Below the pieces are notes generated by a model. It was not told the DNA's origin, searched no databases, and was given only the letters and a program-made list of their open reading frames with translations. From positions 248,001 through 312,000 of the forward strand of contig SUTB01000001.1 in NCBI GenBank assembly GCA_015063125.1: a stretch of DNA of 64,000 bases, written 5' to 3'. Numbering within the stretch: position 1 is the stretch's first letter; every line of letters starts with the position of its first letter. The position numbers were made by a program, and so were the translations under genes. This DNA is from Thermoplasmata archaeon. GTDB lineage: Archaea > Thermoplasmatota > Thermoplasmata > Methanomassiliicoccales > Methanomethylophilaceae. Shown piece by piece: positions 1-8,224 of this stretch.

Positions 1-641
1 TCGATGTCTGCGAAACTTCCGAACATCCACCCGGTTATGCTGTGGATTTTATCGGCTGTCAAAGACATTATGATCGTTGTGGCAGAGCTTAGGCCCGCTG
101 CGATAATCACCCCGCCTAGGACATAGCTCATAGCTTTTCCGCCTGCTGCTTCTGCCACGACCATAGTGGCGAAAAAAGCACCCACCGCTCCTGCGATGGC
201 CCCGATCGGTGCAAGCATGAATGAGAATGCCCATCCTGTAAGCGATCCACCCAAGGTAAATAGGACGACCCCGAACGATGCACCCGATGACACACCGGTC
301 ACGTACGGATCTACCAAAGGGTTGTGGATCATAGCCTGCATAACGGCTCCAGCGATGGCTAGGCCAGCACCAACAAGTATGACTGCAATGGCACGTGGAA
401 TCCTGAGGTTTAAGATGACCTTGCCGCTCATGTCTTCTGGATTGCCCCCTGTTATTATGATCTGCCAAATCTGATGAATCGCATCACCAATCTCGATAGG
501 ATACGCACCTACATTTAGGGAGATCAAGAAGAGAAAGAACAGTGAGATTATTCCTGAAATGACGATAAGTGTAGCTCTTCTGCGCGTCTTTTTGACGCCA
601 GTGAGCTCCTGCGGATTATTAGAAATCGCTGAATCATTCAT
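1..641 (-). CDS. FecCD-family ABC transporter permease, 3' part outside window
   Basis: Integral membrane permease of an iron-chelate or corrinoid importer. The frame starts at the ATG at 639-641 and stays open to base 1, so about 213 residues are seen and the C-terminal third is missing. A hydrophilic N terminus (MNDSAISNN) is followed by a first membrane span. The family signature follows: an arginine-proline start (NLRIPRAIAVIL), then NPLVDPYVTGVSSGAS, which matches the FecCD/BtuC consensus around transmembrane helices 2-3. It lies 41 bp downstream of the binding-protein gene on the same strand, so the two form an operon; the ATPase is presumably beyond the window. Substrate cannot be told from sequence. 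Confidence 0.9.
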   Translation of the reverse strand, partial: MNDSAISNNPQELTGVKKTRRRATLIVISGIISLFFLFLISLNVGAYPIEIGDAIHQIWQIIITGGNPEDMSGKVILNLRIPRAIAVILVGAGLAIAGAVMQAMIHNPLVDPYVTGVSSGASFGVVLFTLGGSLTGWAFSFMLAPIGAIAGAVGAFFATMVVAEAAGGKAMSYVLGGVIIAAGLSSATTIIMSLTADKIHSITGWMFGSFADI

Positions 642-658
642 ATTATCATCTAGAAAAG

Positions 659-676
659 GTCGGGCCGAGGCCCGAC
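659..676 (-). promoter_or_regulatory. intercistronic hairpin between binding protein and permease
   Basis: Perfect 8-bp inverted repeat GTCGGGCC-ga-GGCCCGAC in the 41-bp gap between the two transporter genes. No T-run follows on the minus strand. A hairpin here would suit partial termination or mRNA protection that keeps the binding protein in excess over the permease; that role is inferred. Confidence 0.5.
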
Positions 677-682
677 TTGGTT

Positions 683-1762
683 TCAGTATTCGTCGAGCCA
701 CTGGATGTAGTTTTCCCAGTCTTTGCTGGTGACGATGTTGGGGACTTCAACTCCGGTGTCCTCAGGGTTTATCATTGCAGCGATGAGTGCGGCACCGTTA
801 ATGAGGTGGACGGTATTGTATCCGCAAGCTTGGAAGGGCTTGTATTCGAGGCACCAGAACATATCGTTTTTGATGCAATCGACCTCTCCAAGGACGGGGT
901 CCGCTTTCCATCCTGCAACCACTGTTGCCCAATCAAGACCCATTGACATATCGTCGAGAATTATGAAGTCGGGGTTTGCTTTTGCCAATTCCTCCTGGAA
1001 TTGGATCTTGGTTGTGGCATTAACAGGCATGGAGTTGACAAATCCGACACTGTTTAGCAAGGTGATGATCATGTGGTTCTTGTAAATGTAGAATCCATAG
1101 CTTCCGCTGTCGCAGATGTATGCATACTTTTTACCTGCTAGATCAGACTTGGCAGCGACCTCTTTGATCTTTTCGAATGCACTGGTCATGGCATCTGTGA
1201 TTTTCTTGGTCATGCTCTGCTTTCCGAGGATCTTACCAAGAAGACTGTAGTTGTCAAGACTGTCCTGGAATCCGTACTCGTTATTGAGGACGATGACGGT
1301 GATTCCGAGGGTCTGAAGCTGTGTCATTTTAGAGGTGTCCGAAGAAATCTGTTCTTTGGAGATGATGACAATATCAGGTTCGCATGCCGCGACCGCATCT
1401 GCAGTCCAGTTGTAGTATGAACCCACGATCGCGACCTTTCCAGATTCGATATCTGCTACTAAGTTTCCAGGGTAGTCTAAGTCCAGATCAATTCCAACTA
1501 TATCGGACGAAACATCGAATACACTAGCGTAGGATGAAACTCCGACGATGGCCTTATTGTATCCAAGGTCAGAAACGATTTCTGCACCGACAACGTCTGT
1601 ACAGACAATTCTTGTGGGGTCCTTTGTCAGTTCAATGACGTTTCCTGCGTAATCTGTAACACCTTCCTTCTGATCATGGGGTACCATGAAAACGGCTATT
1701 GCAGCTACTGCGACAACCGCAATCACAAGGATTCCGATAATAGACATCGTCTTTTTGTCCAT
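683..1762 (-). CDS. ABC transporter substrate-binding protein (FecB/BtuF type)
   Basis: Membrane-anchored binding protein that would deliver an iron chelate or corrinoid to the permease encoded next. It is 359 residues. Residues about 6-27 form a hydrophobic signal anchor (SIIGILVIAVVAVAAIAVFM) with no lipobox cysteine. The rest fits the cluster A periplasmic binding fold: an early RIVCTDVVGAEIVSDLG segment, a middle DIVIISKEQ segment, the long helix before the second lobe, and PDFIILDDM late. The start is supported by a TATA box (1791-1800) about 30 bp upstream. An upstream element shared with the other uptake locus (see 1801-1816) suggests co-regulation. Substrate assignment is inference from family only. 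Confidence 0.85.
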   Translation of the reverse strand: MDKKTMSIIGILVIAVVAVAAIAVFMVPHDQKEGVTDYAGNVIELTKDPTRIVCTDVVGAEIVSDLGYNKAIVGVSSYASVFDVSSDIVGIDLDLDYPGNLVADIESGKVAIVGSYYNWTADAVAACEPDIVIISKEQISSDTSKMTQLQTLGITVIVLNNEYGFQDSLDNYSLLGKILGKQSMTKKITDAMTSAFEKIKEVAAKSDLAGKKYAYICDSGSYGFYIYKNHMIITLLNSVGFVNSMPVNATTKIQFQEELAKANPDFIILDDMSMGLDWATVVAGWKADPVLGEVDCIKNDMFWCLEYKPFQACGYNTVHLINGAALIAAMINPEDTGVEVPNIVTSKDWENYIQWLDEY

Positions 1763-1790
1763 GTTATCGGACTAATAATCCAACTCTCGG

Positions 1791-1816
1791 TATTTAAATA
1801 GGATATATCATCCAAC
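1791..1816 (-). promoter_or_regulatory. TATA box plus adjoining GTTGGATG element
   Basis: On the minus strand TATTTAAATA (1791-1800) lies about 30 bp before the start codon. Immediately upstream is GTTGGATGATATATCC (1816-1801), where a transcription factor B recognition element and operator would sit. A near copy occupies the same place relative to the TATA box at 10396-10411. Confidence 0.5.
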
Positions 1817-1849
1817 TAAACTATTTTTTCATGCTGGCAATGTATGTCG

Positions 1850-2854
1850 TCAATTATCGAACTGATAGGAGATACTTGCCTTATCTCCGTTTACATCAAA
1901 AGTTACTTTTGCACCGTTTATGAACGTCATTCTTGGTCCTTTATGGCCTACATCCGCACCGAACACCTTCGGTACGTTGAATTCTTCGAGGCAATCACAA
2001 ACGACCTTCTGATAGTCGCTCCCACAGTAGAACAGCGGTCTCCCGAATACGAATCCCTCGACTCCCTCGAACCAGCCGTCATTGATCATGTTCTTGAACA
2101 TCTTATTGATCCGGGGCTGGTCCATGTCGAAAGTCTCCATATACCAAATGATGCCGTCTTTAGAGTATTTCCTGTTGAATTCTTCCAACGAGACCAATCC
2201 CTTCTTATTATACCATTCGAGGACGTCCATGCATCCGCCGATAAGCCTGCCTGAGAACTTAGTGTCCCCGACGTTCGACACCCATTCGACCATTTTATCC
2301 TGTCCTATGGGTTCGAGTCCGGTCTCCTTGTCGAAGAAACCATCCTGATACATCTCGAAGGATTTCTGGGATGTCCTCTTTCCTTCCAGGAACTCCAGGT
2401 TCTCGGACACGCTGCGGTGCCAAGGTTCCATCCCATAGTCCCCGAAGTTACCGCAGTAGATCGTGGCGATATCGTGTTCCGCCGTGATCTTGAACAGAAG
2501 GACGGTGTTGTCGGAGTAGCCCTGAATCCACTTCGGATGCCTCTCTACGAAATCCCAGTCCATTCCCATGAGCATCTCGCACTGGTAGTCCCCGCCGCTG
2601 GCAGAAATCACAGCACCGACGGAATCGTCCTCCAACAGGCTTCCCAGTTCCATGACGCGTTGCATCATGGGCGAGCTCCTTCCGCGCTCATCGGCCGTAT
2701 GCACGTTGGACGTCTTCCTCACAGGATGCCCCAGCTTCCCAAGTTTTTCCTCCGCGTGTTCGAAGCGGATGATGTCCAGGGGTTCGACCACTCCGAAAGA
2801 CGGTGCGGTGACTCCGATGGTCTGTCCTTCCTTGAGGAAAGCGGGGATTATCAT
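1850..2854 (-). CDS. S66 peptidase family protein (LD-carboxypeptidase/MccF-like)
   Basis: Cytoplasmic protein of the LD-carboxypeptidase/MccF family, whose members cleave tetrapeptides or peptide-nucleotide conjugates. Family marks: an N-terminal TIGVTAPSFGV strand, ISASGGDYQCEML, the typical PKWIQGYSDNT, WYMETF near the place of the catalytic Glu, and DVGHKGP with the catalytic His. Where the nucleophilic Ser is usual (after GG) the sequence reads DYQC, so either Cys acts or the enzyme is altered. The start MIIPAFLKEG at 2854 is preferred; an in-frame ATG at 2881 would add nine residues. It is transcribed divergently from the next gene. Archaea lack peptidoglycan, so the substrate is unknown; detoxification is one option. 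Confidence 0.8.
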   Translation of the reverse strand: MIIPAFLKEGQTIGVTAPSFGVVEPLDIIRFEHAEEKLGKLGHPVRKTSNVHTADERGRSSPMMQRVMELGSLLEDDSVGAVISASGGDYQCEMLMGMDWDFVERHPKWIQGYSDNTVLLFKITAEHDIATIYCGNFGDYGMEPWHRSVSENLEFLEGKRTSQKSFEMYQDGFFDKETGLEPIGQDKMVEWVSNVGDTKFSGRLIGGCMDVLEWYNKKGLVSLEEFNRKYSKDGIIWYMETFDMDQPRINKMFKNMINDGWFEGVEGFVFGRPLFYCGSDYQKVVCDCLEEFNVPKVFGADVGHKGPRMTFINGAKVTFDVNGDKASISYQFDN

Positions 2855-2913
2855 GGGTGACGCAACGCGTACCGATGACATAACCTTTATCGAATGGAGT
2901 GCATGCTCTACGC

Positions 2914-3405
2914 ATGGCGATACTATCTGACAAGGACATCGTGGAGAGCATGATGACCGGATACCTCGGAATCAGCGACTATCACGAGAGGGGACTTACT
3001 CCGAACGGATATGACCTCCGCATCAAGGAGATCATGGTCAGGGGAGATCCGGACCTGAAGACCGAAGGGAATGTCACCATACCTCCGAGGACGATGTTCT
3101 ATGTATCCACTATCGAGAGGGTCAGGATGCCCAAGGATGTCTGCGCCCAGCTCTGGCTGAGGACGACTTGGATAAGGAAGGGCATAATCGGATCATTCGG
3201 TAAGATAGATGCCGGATTCGAAGGCACCCTCACGCTCGGAGCATACAATGCCACTGATGACCCTATAGAGCTTCCCATAGGGGAGAGGTTCTGCCAGATG
3301 GTCTTCGAGACCCTGAACAGCGAGACGCTGAAGGACTACTCTGAGAGGAGCGGCCATTACCAGGGTCAGACAGGCGTAACGCTGGAGCAGATCAAGAAGG
3401 ATTGA
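2914..3405 (+). CDS. dcd: dCTP deaminase/dUTPase-fold protein
   Basis: Pyrimidine nucleotide enzyme of 163 residues in the trimeric dUTPase/dCTP deaminase superfamily. Matching segments are LTPNGYDLR, the nucleotide loop LRTTWIRKG (82-90) and KIDAGFEG (97-104). dCTP deaminases continue with a strand ending in the catalytic Glu (TLE); here the strand reads LTLGAYN with Gly109 in that place. The Asp of IDAGFEG, which serves dUTPases, is kept. So it may hydrolyse dUTP rather than deaminate dCTP; this is inference. The start at 2914 is chosen over GTG/ATG-like positions five codons upstream because the family begins MxILSDxDI. It converges on trm5, stops one base apart. Confidence 0.85.
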   Translation: MAILSDKDIVESMMTGYLGISDYHERGLTPNGYDLRIKEIMVRGDPDLKTEGNVTIPPRTMFYVSTIERVRMPKDVCAQLWLRTTWIRKGIIGSFGKIDAGFEGTLTLGAYNATDDPIELPIGERFCQMVFETLNSETLKDYSERSGHYQGQTGVTLEQIKKD

Positions 3406-3406
3406 T

Positions 3407-4405
3407 TCAAAGTTTAACGACATCCATCGAGTACACGCTCATGGTCGGAGAGTAAGTCTTCAATTCAGAGCTGTGTATCTCGATGCGGTGTCCTTTCTCT
3501 TTCATTTCTTTCGTAAGATCATCGCAGAATTGAGGGAATTCCGCCCTTTCGATGATCTTGTACATGTGTGCTGTCGCACCAGATTTCATCCGATCCATTG
3601 CGAATCCCAGGAATCTGTCGGCTATCTGGGGCAGGTTCATTATCACACGGTCGGCCATGGGCAGGTCATAGATGAGTTTCGAGGAATCGCCCGTCATCGG
3701 TCTGATGCATCCGATGTGATTTTTATCGGCATTCATCCTTGCGAAGCGTTCCGCTTCAGGATTGAGGTCGATTGAGTAGATGACATCGGGTTTTGCCAAT
3801 TTCCCTATGACGGTGCCGAACGGGGCGACGCCGGCGAACATGTCGATTATCGTCTCGCCATCCTTCACAAGGTTGGCGATCCTGGACCTCTCCGAGGATA
3901 GCCTTGGGTTGAAGTAGACCTTGGAAGGGTCGGTGTAGAGCTTCACACCGAATTCCTTGTGTACGGTTTCCGAGGAACCATCTCCTGCGATCTTCTCCAG
4001 ATCTCTGATCCTGAAGTCGCCTTTGACGCCGTAGTCATGGAAAACCACACGGATGTTCCTGTTGACCTTGATCAGTGCATCCCCTATCTGGTGTCTGTAA
4101 TCCCAAAGTTCGTCGGGGATCTTGATCATTGCGACATCGCCGACGACATCGAATGAACTGGGAAGGGCATCCTCCAGATCCTGGGGCACCTTGGCGATCT
4201 CCGTGTAGTCGGACACCTTGTGCTCCTGGACCCCGAGATCGCAGTCTAACACCTCGTATTCTTCGAAGGAATCGCATCTGATCGGTATTAGAAGGAAGTC
4301 GCCTTCAGCGCGTATTTTGGAATCAAGGTCCAGAAGGTCCTCTGATACCAGACGTGAACGGACGGATTCCCCGTCTTTCTTTGGTACGCGAAGGCATTTG
4401 ACCAT
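3407..4405 (-). CDS. trm5: tRNA (guanine37-N1)-methyltransferase Trm5
   Basis: Class I SAM-dependent enzyme making m1G37 in tRNA, which prevents frameshifting at CCN, CUN and CGG codons. It is 332 residues. The N-terminal region (1-75) with alternating charged and hydrophobic stretches matches the small D1 domain. The central part shows VYFNPRLSSERSRI, then the SAM motif DMFAGVAPFG, IDLNPEA for ribose binding and MNLPQIAD as the NPPY-like motif IV. It follows the transporter ATPase by 23 bp on the same strand and may share its transcript. Confidence 0.93.
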   Translation of the reverse strand: MVKCLRVPKKDGESVRSRLVSEDLLDLDSKIRAEGDFLLIPIRCDSFEEYEVLDCDLGVQEHKVSDYTEIAKVPQDLEDALPSSFDVVGDVAMIKIPDELWDYRHQIGDALIKVNRNIRVVFHDYGVKGDFRIRDLEKIAGDGSSETVHKEFGVKLYTDPSKVYFNPRLSSERSRIANLVKDGETIIDMFAGVAPFGTVIGKLAKPDVIYSIDLNPEAERFARMNADKNHIGCIRPMTGDSSKLIYDLPMADRVIMNLPQIADRFLGFAMDRMKSGATAHMYKIIERAEFPQFCDDLTKEMKEKGHRIEIHSSELKTYSPTMSVYSMDVVKL

Positions 4406-4428
4406 GTCCCTTGGATTGAATGCTCTGA

Positions 4429-5247
4429 TTAAAGGATGTCGTGATCCTTCCTAAACCTCTTCGGGAGGACGAATAGCTCTCCGTCCTTGTCAAGTCCGAC
4501 CGATGCGGATACCTCGTAGACATCCTCGATGAGCTCAGGGGTTATGACATCCTTGGGCTTACCTATGGCCACTATCTCCCCCTTCTTCATGATGATGCAC
4601 AGGTCGCAGTACCTTGCCATCAGAGAGATGTCGTGCTCCGCAACGAGGATGGTCATGTCCTTCTTGACCATGGCGCTCAGGTACTCCATGACCTCGAGCT
4701 TGTACTTCATGTCGAGGTGTGAAGTGGGTTCATCCACCAACATCAATCTGGGCTGCTGGACGTATGCCTTGGCTATGAGGACACGCTGCCTCTCTCCGGA
4801 TGAGAGCATGCTTAGCGGGCGGTCCTTGAGATGGGAGACTCCAAATTTCTTGAGAGCATCCTCTACGAATGACTCGTCCTCCGGGGATTCCCACCACATG
4901 TTCTTCAGATAGGGATATCTTCCGAGGATCACGGTCTCATACACCGTCAGTCCGAAGCTGGCCTTCAGCTCGGCAGGGACATTGGCAACGATCTTCGCAA
5001 TCTCGCTGGGGCTCTTGCCCTTGACGGATTCACCATCGATGAGGACGTCGCCTTCCGTGATGTCGTGCAGCCTGTTGATGCACTTCATCATAGTGGACTT
5101 CCCACATCCGTTGGGTCCAATCAATCCCACCAGCAGTCCGGGGCCGATCTTGTAAGATACTCCTCTCACTGCATGGTATCCGTCTTCGTAGATCTTGTGA
5201 AGGTCCCTGAGCTCCAGCAGAGGGGCCTCGTTGTAATCATCCGTCAT
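4429..5247 (-). CDS. ABC transporter ATP-binding protein (FecE/BtuD type)
   Basis: ATPase that drives the propeller-permease encoded just upstream. It has Walker A GPNGCGKST, the Q-loop region, the signature LSSGERQR, Walker B LMLVDEPTSHLD and the switch His in LVAEHDIS. The spacing between Walker A and the signature, and YPYLKNMWW before it, are typical of iron-siderophore/B12 importers. The start MTDDYNEAP at 5247 overlaps the permease stop by 11 bp, a sign of translational coupling; a longer reading from 5292 would lie inside the permease gene and adds a non-family Cys-rich leader. Confidence 0.92.
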   Translation of the reverse strand: MTDDYNEAPLLELRDLHKIYEDGYHAVRGVSYKIGPGLLVGLIGPNGCGKSTMMKCINRLHDITEGDVLIDGESVKGKSPSEIAKIVANVPAELKASFGLTVYETVILGRYPYLKNMWWESPEDESFVEDALKKFGVSHLKDRPLSMLSSGERQRVLIAKAYVQQPRLMLVDEPTSHLDMKYKLEVMEYLSAMVKKDMTILVAEHDISLMARYCDLCIIMKKGEIVAIGKPKDVITPELIEDVYEVSASVGLDKDGELFVLPKRFRKDHDIL

Positions 5248-8215
5248 ACATCTTCCCCCTCTTGATAAGGAGCCAAGCGAACACAGGCACACCTATGATC
5301 GTGGTGATGGCTCCGACAGGTAATTCGAATCCGATGATCAGCATCCTTGACAGCAGATCCGCTGCTATCATCAGGAATCCTCCGAACGCCATGGACGCAG
5401 GCAGCACAAGCCTGTGATCCCCTCCAAGCATCATACGGCATAGGTGGGGGATGACCAGTCCGACGAATCCGATGATTCCGCAGAACGCAACACAGATGGC
5501 GGTCAGGACCGACGCCAATGTCAGCATGATCAGGTTGAACTTCTTGACATTCAAACCCATCTGCTTGGCCTGATCCTCGCCCAGAAGCACGAGGTTGAAT
5601 TCTCTGGCCCAGAATAGGGATGCAAAGGAAATTGCGAACGCAGGCAAGAAGACAATCCAGACCTTAGACCAGGTTATTTCCGCGAAGGATCCGTAGAGCC
5701 ATGAGAGCGCACCGGACACCTGGTCTCCGGCGAATGTGAGCATCAGCGTCTGAGCTGCACCGAAGACCAGTCCGACTATGACTCCGGATAGGACATAGTT
5801 CACAGACGATCCTCCCGATCTGTTGGCTAGGATCATGGTGCATCCGAATGCGACGATTCCTCCCAGGGCTGCCGCGATAGCGGTCAGATAGATCGAGTGA
5901 GACGGGAACAGTCCGAAGAACGTGAAGTCGAACGCTATCACGGCTATGGCTGCGGTTCCTGCTCCTGAGCTGACTCCCATTATGTACGGGTCGACCAGCG
6001 GATTCCTGATGATGGCCTGATACATCGCACCGGCCACAGAGAGTCCGATACCTACTGCCAGGGCAACCAGGGTCCTGGGCAGCCTGGCGCTGTAGACCAT
6101 CAATTCATCGTATGTGAGGTTCTGTCCGCCCTTGCCTATGGCCGAGAACAGTGCGGAGAACATATCCCCGAGCCCCATAATGGAGGTAGGTCCCATGCAC
6201 ATCGATACGAGTGCGACAATGATTGTCAAAGTTATTCCTACACCCATTACAAGCCACAATCTGTGCCTGCGAAGGGTGTTGTGGGTGTAATCCTCTCCGT
6301 ACAGGAAGTGTCCGAAGGAATCCTTCAGCTGAGAGAACGGGTGCTCCCATCCCTTAACGAATCTGAGGAATGCATAGATCGCTACGAAAATGATTACGAC
6401 GGCAGCGACAACGCCTATCACCAGCCAGAGGTTGCTGTCGTCTACCGGATCAACAGGATCGATGTTCTTCGGTTCATCGAATCCTCCTTTCACCATGCAT
6501 ACGGACACATCGTTGCCGACAAGGTAATACCCGTCGATGAAGATCGCATTGGTCATGCAATAATCTGTATAATCCTCTGGAACCCAGAATTCTCCGATCC
6601 TCTTTCCGGAGAGATCGAATTGCATAACCGGCTGTGCCTTATTGTAGCTGGTGGCGACCAGATATTCGCCGTTGACGAGCATGAGTGCCGAGTGGGTGAC
6701 ATAATTGTTGGTGCTGAGGATCTCTAATTCCCCTTCCAGGCTTATACGGCCGACGGTGGGGGTTGCGTCCTTGTTGCATGAGAAGTATATGCCTGCGAAA
6801 TCATCTGTGAATACCGGTGTGACATAACCGCTGACGGAACCCAGTTCCGATTCGGAGTAGTACACTTCCTCCAGTCCCAATCCTCCGTTGTCGATTATCT
6901 TGTAAATCGCTATTCCGTAGATCTGGGAGCTCATGACGAGTCCGTCGTTGAACGCCATGCCCAGGTACTTGTCCCCGTTCCATTCCATGACGGCCACGGG
7001 GCAGACTGAACCGGTTACGGTTTCTCCTTTCTTCTTCTCATAGACCTTTTGGTCATACAGCAGGGTTCCGTCCTTCTTGTCGATGATGTATAGGTGGCCG
7101 TCGAACTGTCCAGCGTACACATAGGCATCATCGATGGATGCCGCATATGTGTAGCTTACTCCTCCTGTCTGACATGACCAGATCGGGTTCAGATCGAGAT
7201 CGAAAGCATAGATCAGTCCGGTCACACCTTTGGATACTATAACTCCAGAATTGTAGCTGATAGATGTGAAACCGTCCGAGTTTTTCTTCCCTTGGACTCC
7301 TTCAGGAACCTCGTTAGGGATCACCACGTCAGAATGTACCGCAGGTACACTATAGAAAGTCGTGACCTCTTCCGATTCGCTCATGTTACCTGCTGCGGTC
7401 CTCCAGTTGATCTTGTAGAGCTTACCGAACGAAGACTGGATGTAGATGTTATCTCCGACGATCGCTGCGCTCATGACCTCGTAATAGGTCGTGGGGTATC
7501 TGAAATACCATTTCACATCGCCCGTATAGAAGTCCATGCATACCATGGTGGAATTTCCGGAGCTCTTGCCCATTCCATATCCGAACTTGACGAACACATA
7601 GCCCCCAGCAGTCATAGGCTGAGAGTATGAACCGAAGTTGCCCTCGAAACCGTTGCTTCCCCAGACGAATTGGGAGCTGTCATCGGACACTTCTGCGTTG
7701 ATGTTGTATGTCATGGTGGACTCTATTCCCATACAGGTGATCGATTGATGGTCGGGTGTTTCCGCGGGCACGGTTCCTGTCGGATAGAAACCGACCGCGT
7801 AAGTTCCCGAATAATCTGACGACAGATCCTTCTCCACGGACCAGGCCCAATCATCCCATTTGTAGACGATCCATTGCGCCTTTACTGTGATCGAAGATGT
7901 TCCGGGTTTGTTGAGCACGTCATCCGTCGTCTCAACGCCGGTTCCAGTCACGTACGATGTCTTGCCGTCTATGGTCAGTGTGGAACCGGATATGCTACAT
8001 TGATGACCGTTGGCCTTCAGAGTCTCGGTTATGACGTCACGGACGGAACCTGCCGTCTTGATTTCATACCAATCGACTCCACCGTTCCCCCTATCCAGAA
8101 GGAGAGAGTTGCTGTGGTCTGTCGCATCAGAGTCCGACACTGAATCAGAAACGAAGACGGCTCCCAAGAAAGCTATGATTATAGCTATGATCAGAACACT
8201 TTTGCCGTATTTCAT
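5237..8215 (-). CDS. secreted beta-propeller fused to FecCD-type permease
   Basis: A 992-residue fusion. Residues 1-30 are a hydrophobic export segment. Residues about 33-135 resemble a transcobalamin-like/DUF4430-type domain (GGVDWYEIKTAG, SGSTLTIDGK, GTYAVGFYP). About 150-590 are repeated beta strands of a PQQ-like propeller (GDVKWYFRYP, GKLYKINWRT, GHLYIIDKKDGTLLYDQ). A membrane span at about 597-620 is followed from about 652 by a complete FecCD permease (RLPRTLVALAVG, RNPLVDPYIMGVSSGAG, LLGEDQAKQMGLNV, FCGIIGFVGLVIPH). The frame is continuous, with no stop or shift at the junction. The start has GAGGAATTGG just upstream. The gene lies 9 bp after the binding-protein gene. I infer that the propeller sits outside the cell and handles ligand before transport. 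Confidence 0.9.
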   Translation of the reverse strand: MKYGKSVLIIAIIIAFLGAVFVSDSVSDSDATDHSNSLLLDRGNGGVDWYEIKTAGSVRDVITETLKANGHQCSISGSTLTIDGKTSYVTGTGVETTDDVLNKPGTSSITVKAQWIVYKWDDWAWSVEKDLSSDYSGTYAVGFYPTGTVPAETPDHQSITCMGIESTMTYNINAEVSDDSSQFVWGSNGFEGNFGSYSQPMTAGGYVFVKFGYGMGKSSGNSTMVCMDFYTGDVKWYFRYPTTYYEVMSAAIVGDNIYIQSSFGKLYKINWRTAAGNMSESEEVTTFYSVPAVHSDVVIPNEVPEGVQGKKNSDGFTSISYNSGVIVSKGVTGLIYAFDLDLNPIWSCQTGGVSYTYAASIDDAYVYAGQFDGHLYIIDKKDGTLLYDQKVYEKKKGETVTGSVCPVAVMEWNGDKYLGMAFNDGLVMSSQIYGIAIYKIIDNGGLGLEEVYYSESELGSVSGYVTPVFTDDFAGIYFSCNKDATPTVGRISLEGELEILSTNNYVTHSALMLVNGEYLVATSYNKAQPVMQFDLSGKRIGEFWVPEDYTDYCMTNAIFIDGYYLVGNDVSVCMVKGGFDEPKNIDPVDPVDDSNLWLVIGVVAAVVIIFVAIYAFLRFVKGWEHPFSQLKDSFGHFLYGEDYTHNTLRRHRLWLVMGVGITLTIIVALVSMCMGPTSIMGLGDMFSALFSAIGKGGQNLTYDELMVYSARLPRTLVALAVGIGLSVAGAMYQAIIRNPLVDPYIMGVSSGAGTAAIAVIAFDFTFFGLFPSHSIYLTAIAAALGGIVAFGCTMILANRSGGSSVNYVLSGVIVGLVFGAAQTLMLTFAGDQVSGALSWLYGSFAEITWSKVWIVFLPAFAISFASLFWAREFNLVLLGEDQAKQMGLNVKKFNLIMLTLASVLTAICVAFCGIIGFVGLVIPHLCRMMLGGDHRLVLPASMAFGGFLMIAADLLSRMLIIGFELPVGAITTIIGVPVFAWLLIKRGKMYDG

Positions 8216-8224
8216 TCCAATTCC

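Noticed and set aside
5237-8215. Propeller-permease fusion as an artefact of a missed stop or frameshift
   Set aside because: The frame is continuous through the linker and membrane span, with no internal start preceded by a ribosome site at the permease boundary. An assembly error cannot be fully excluded.
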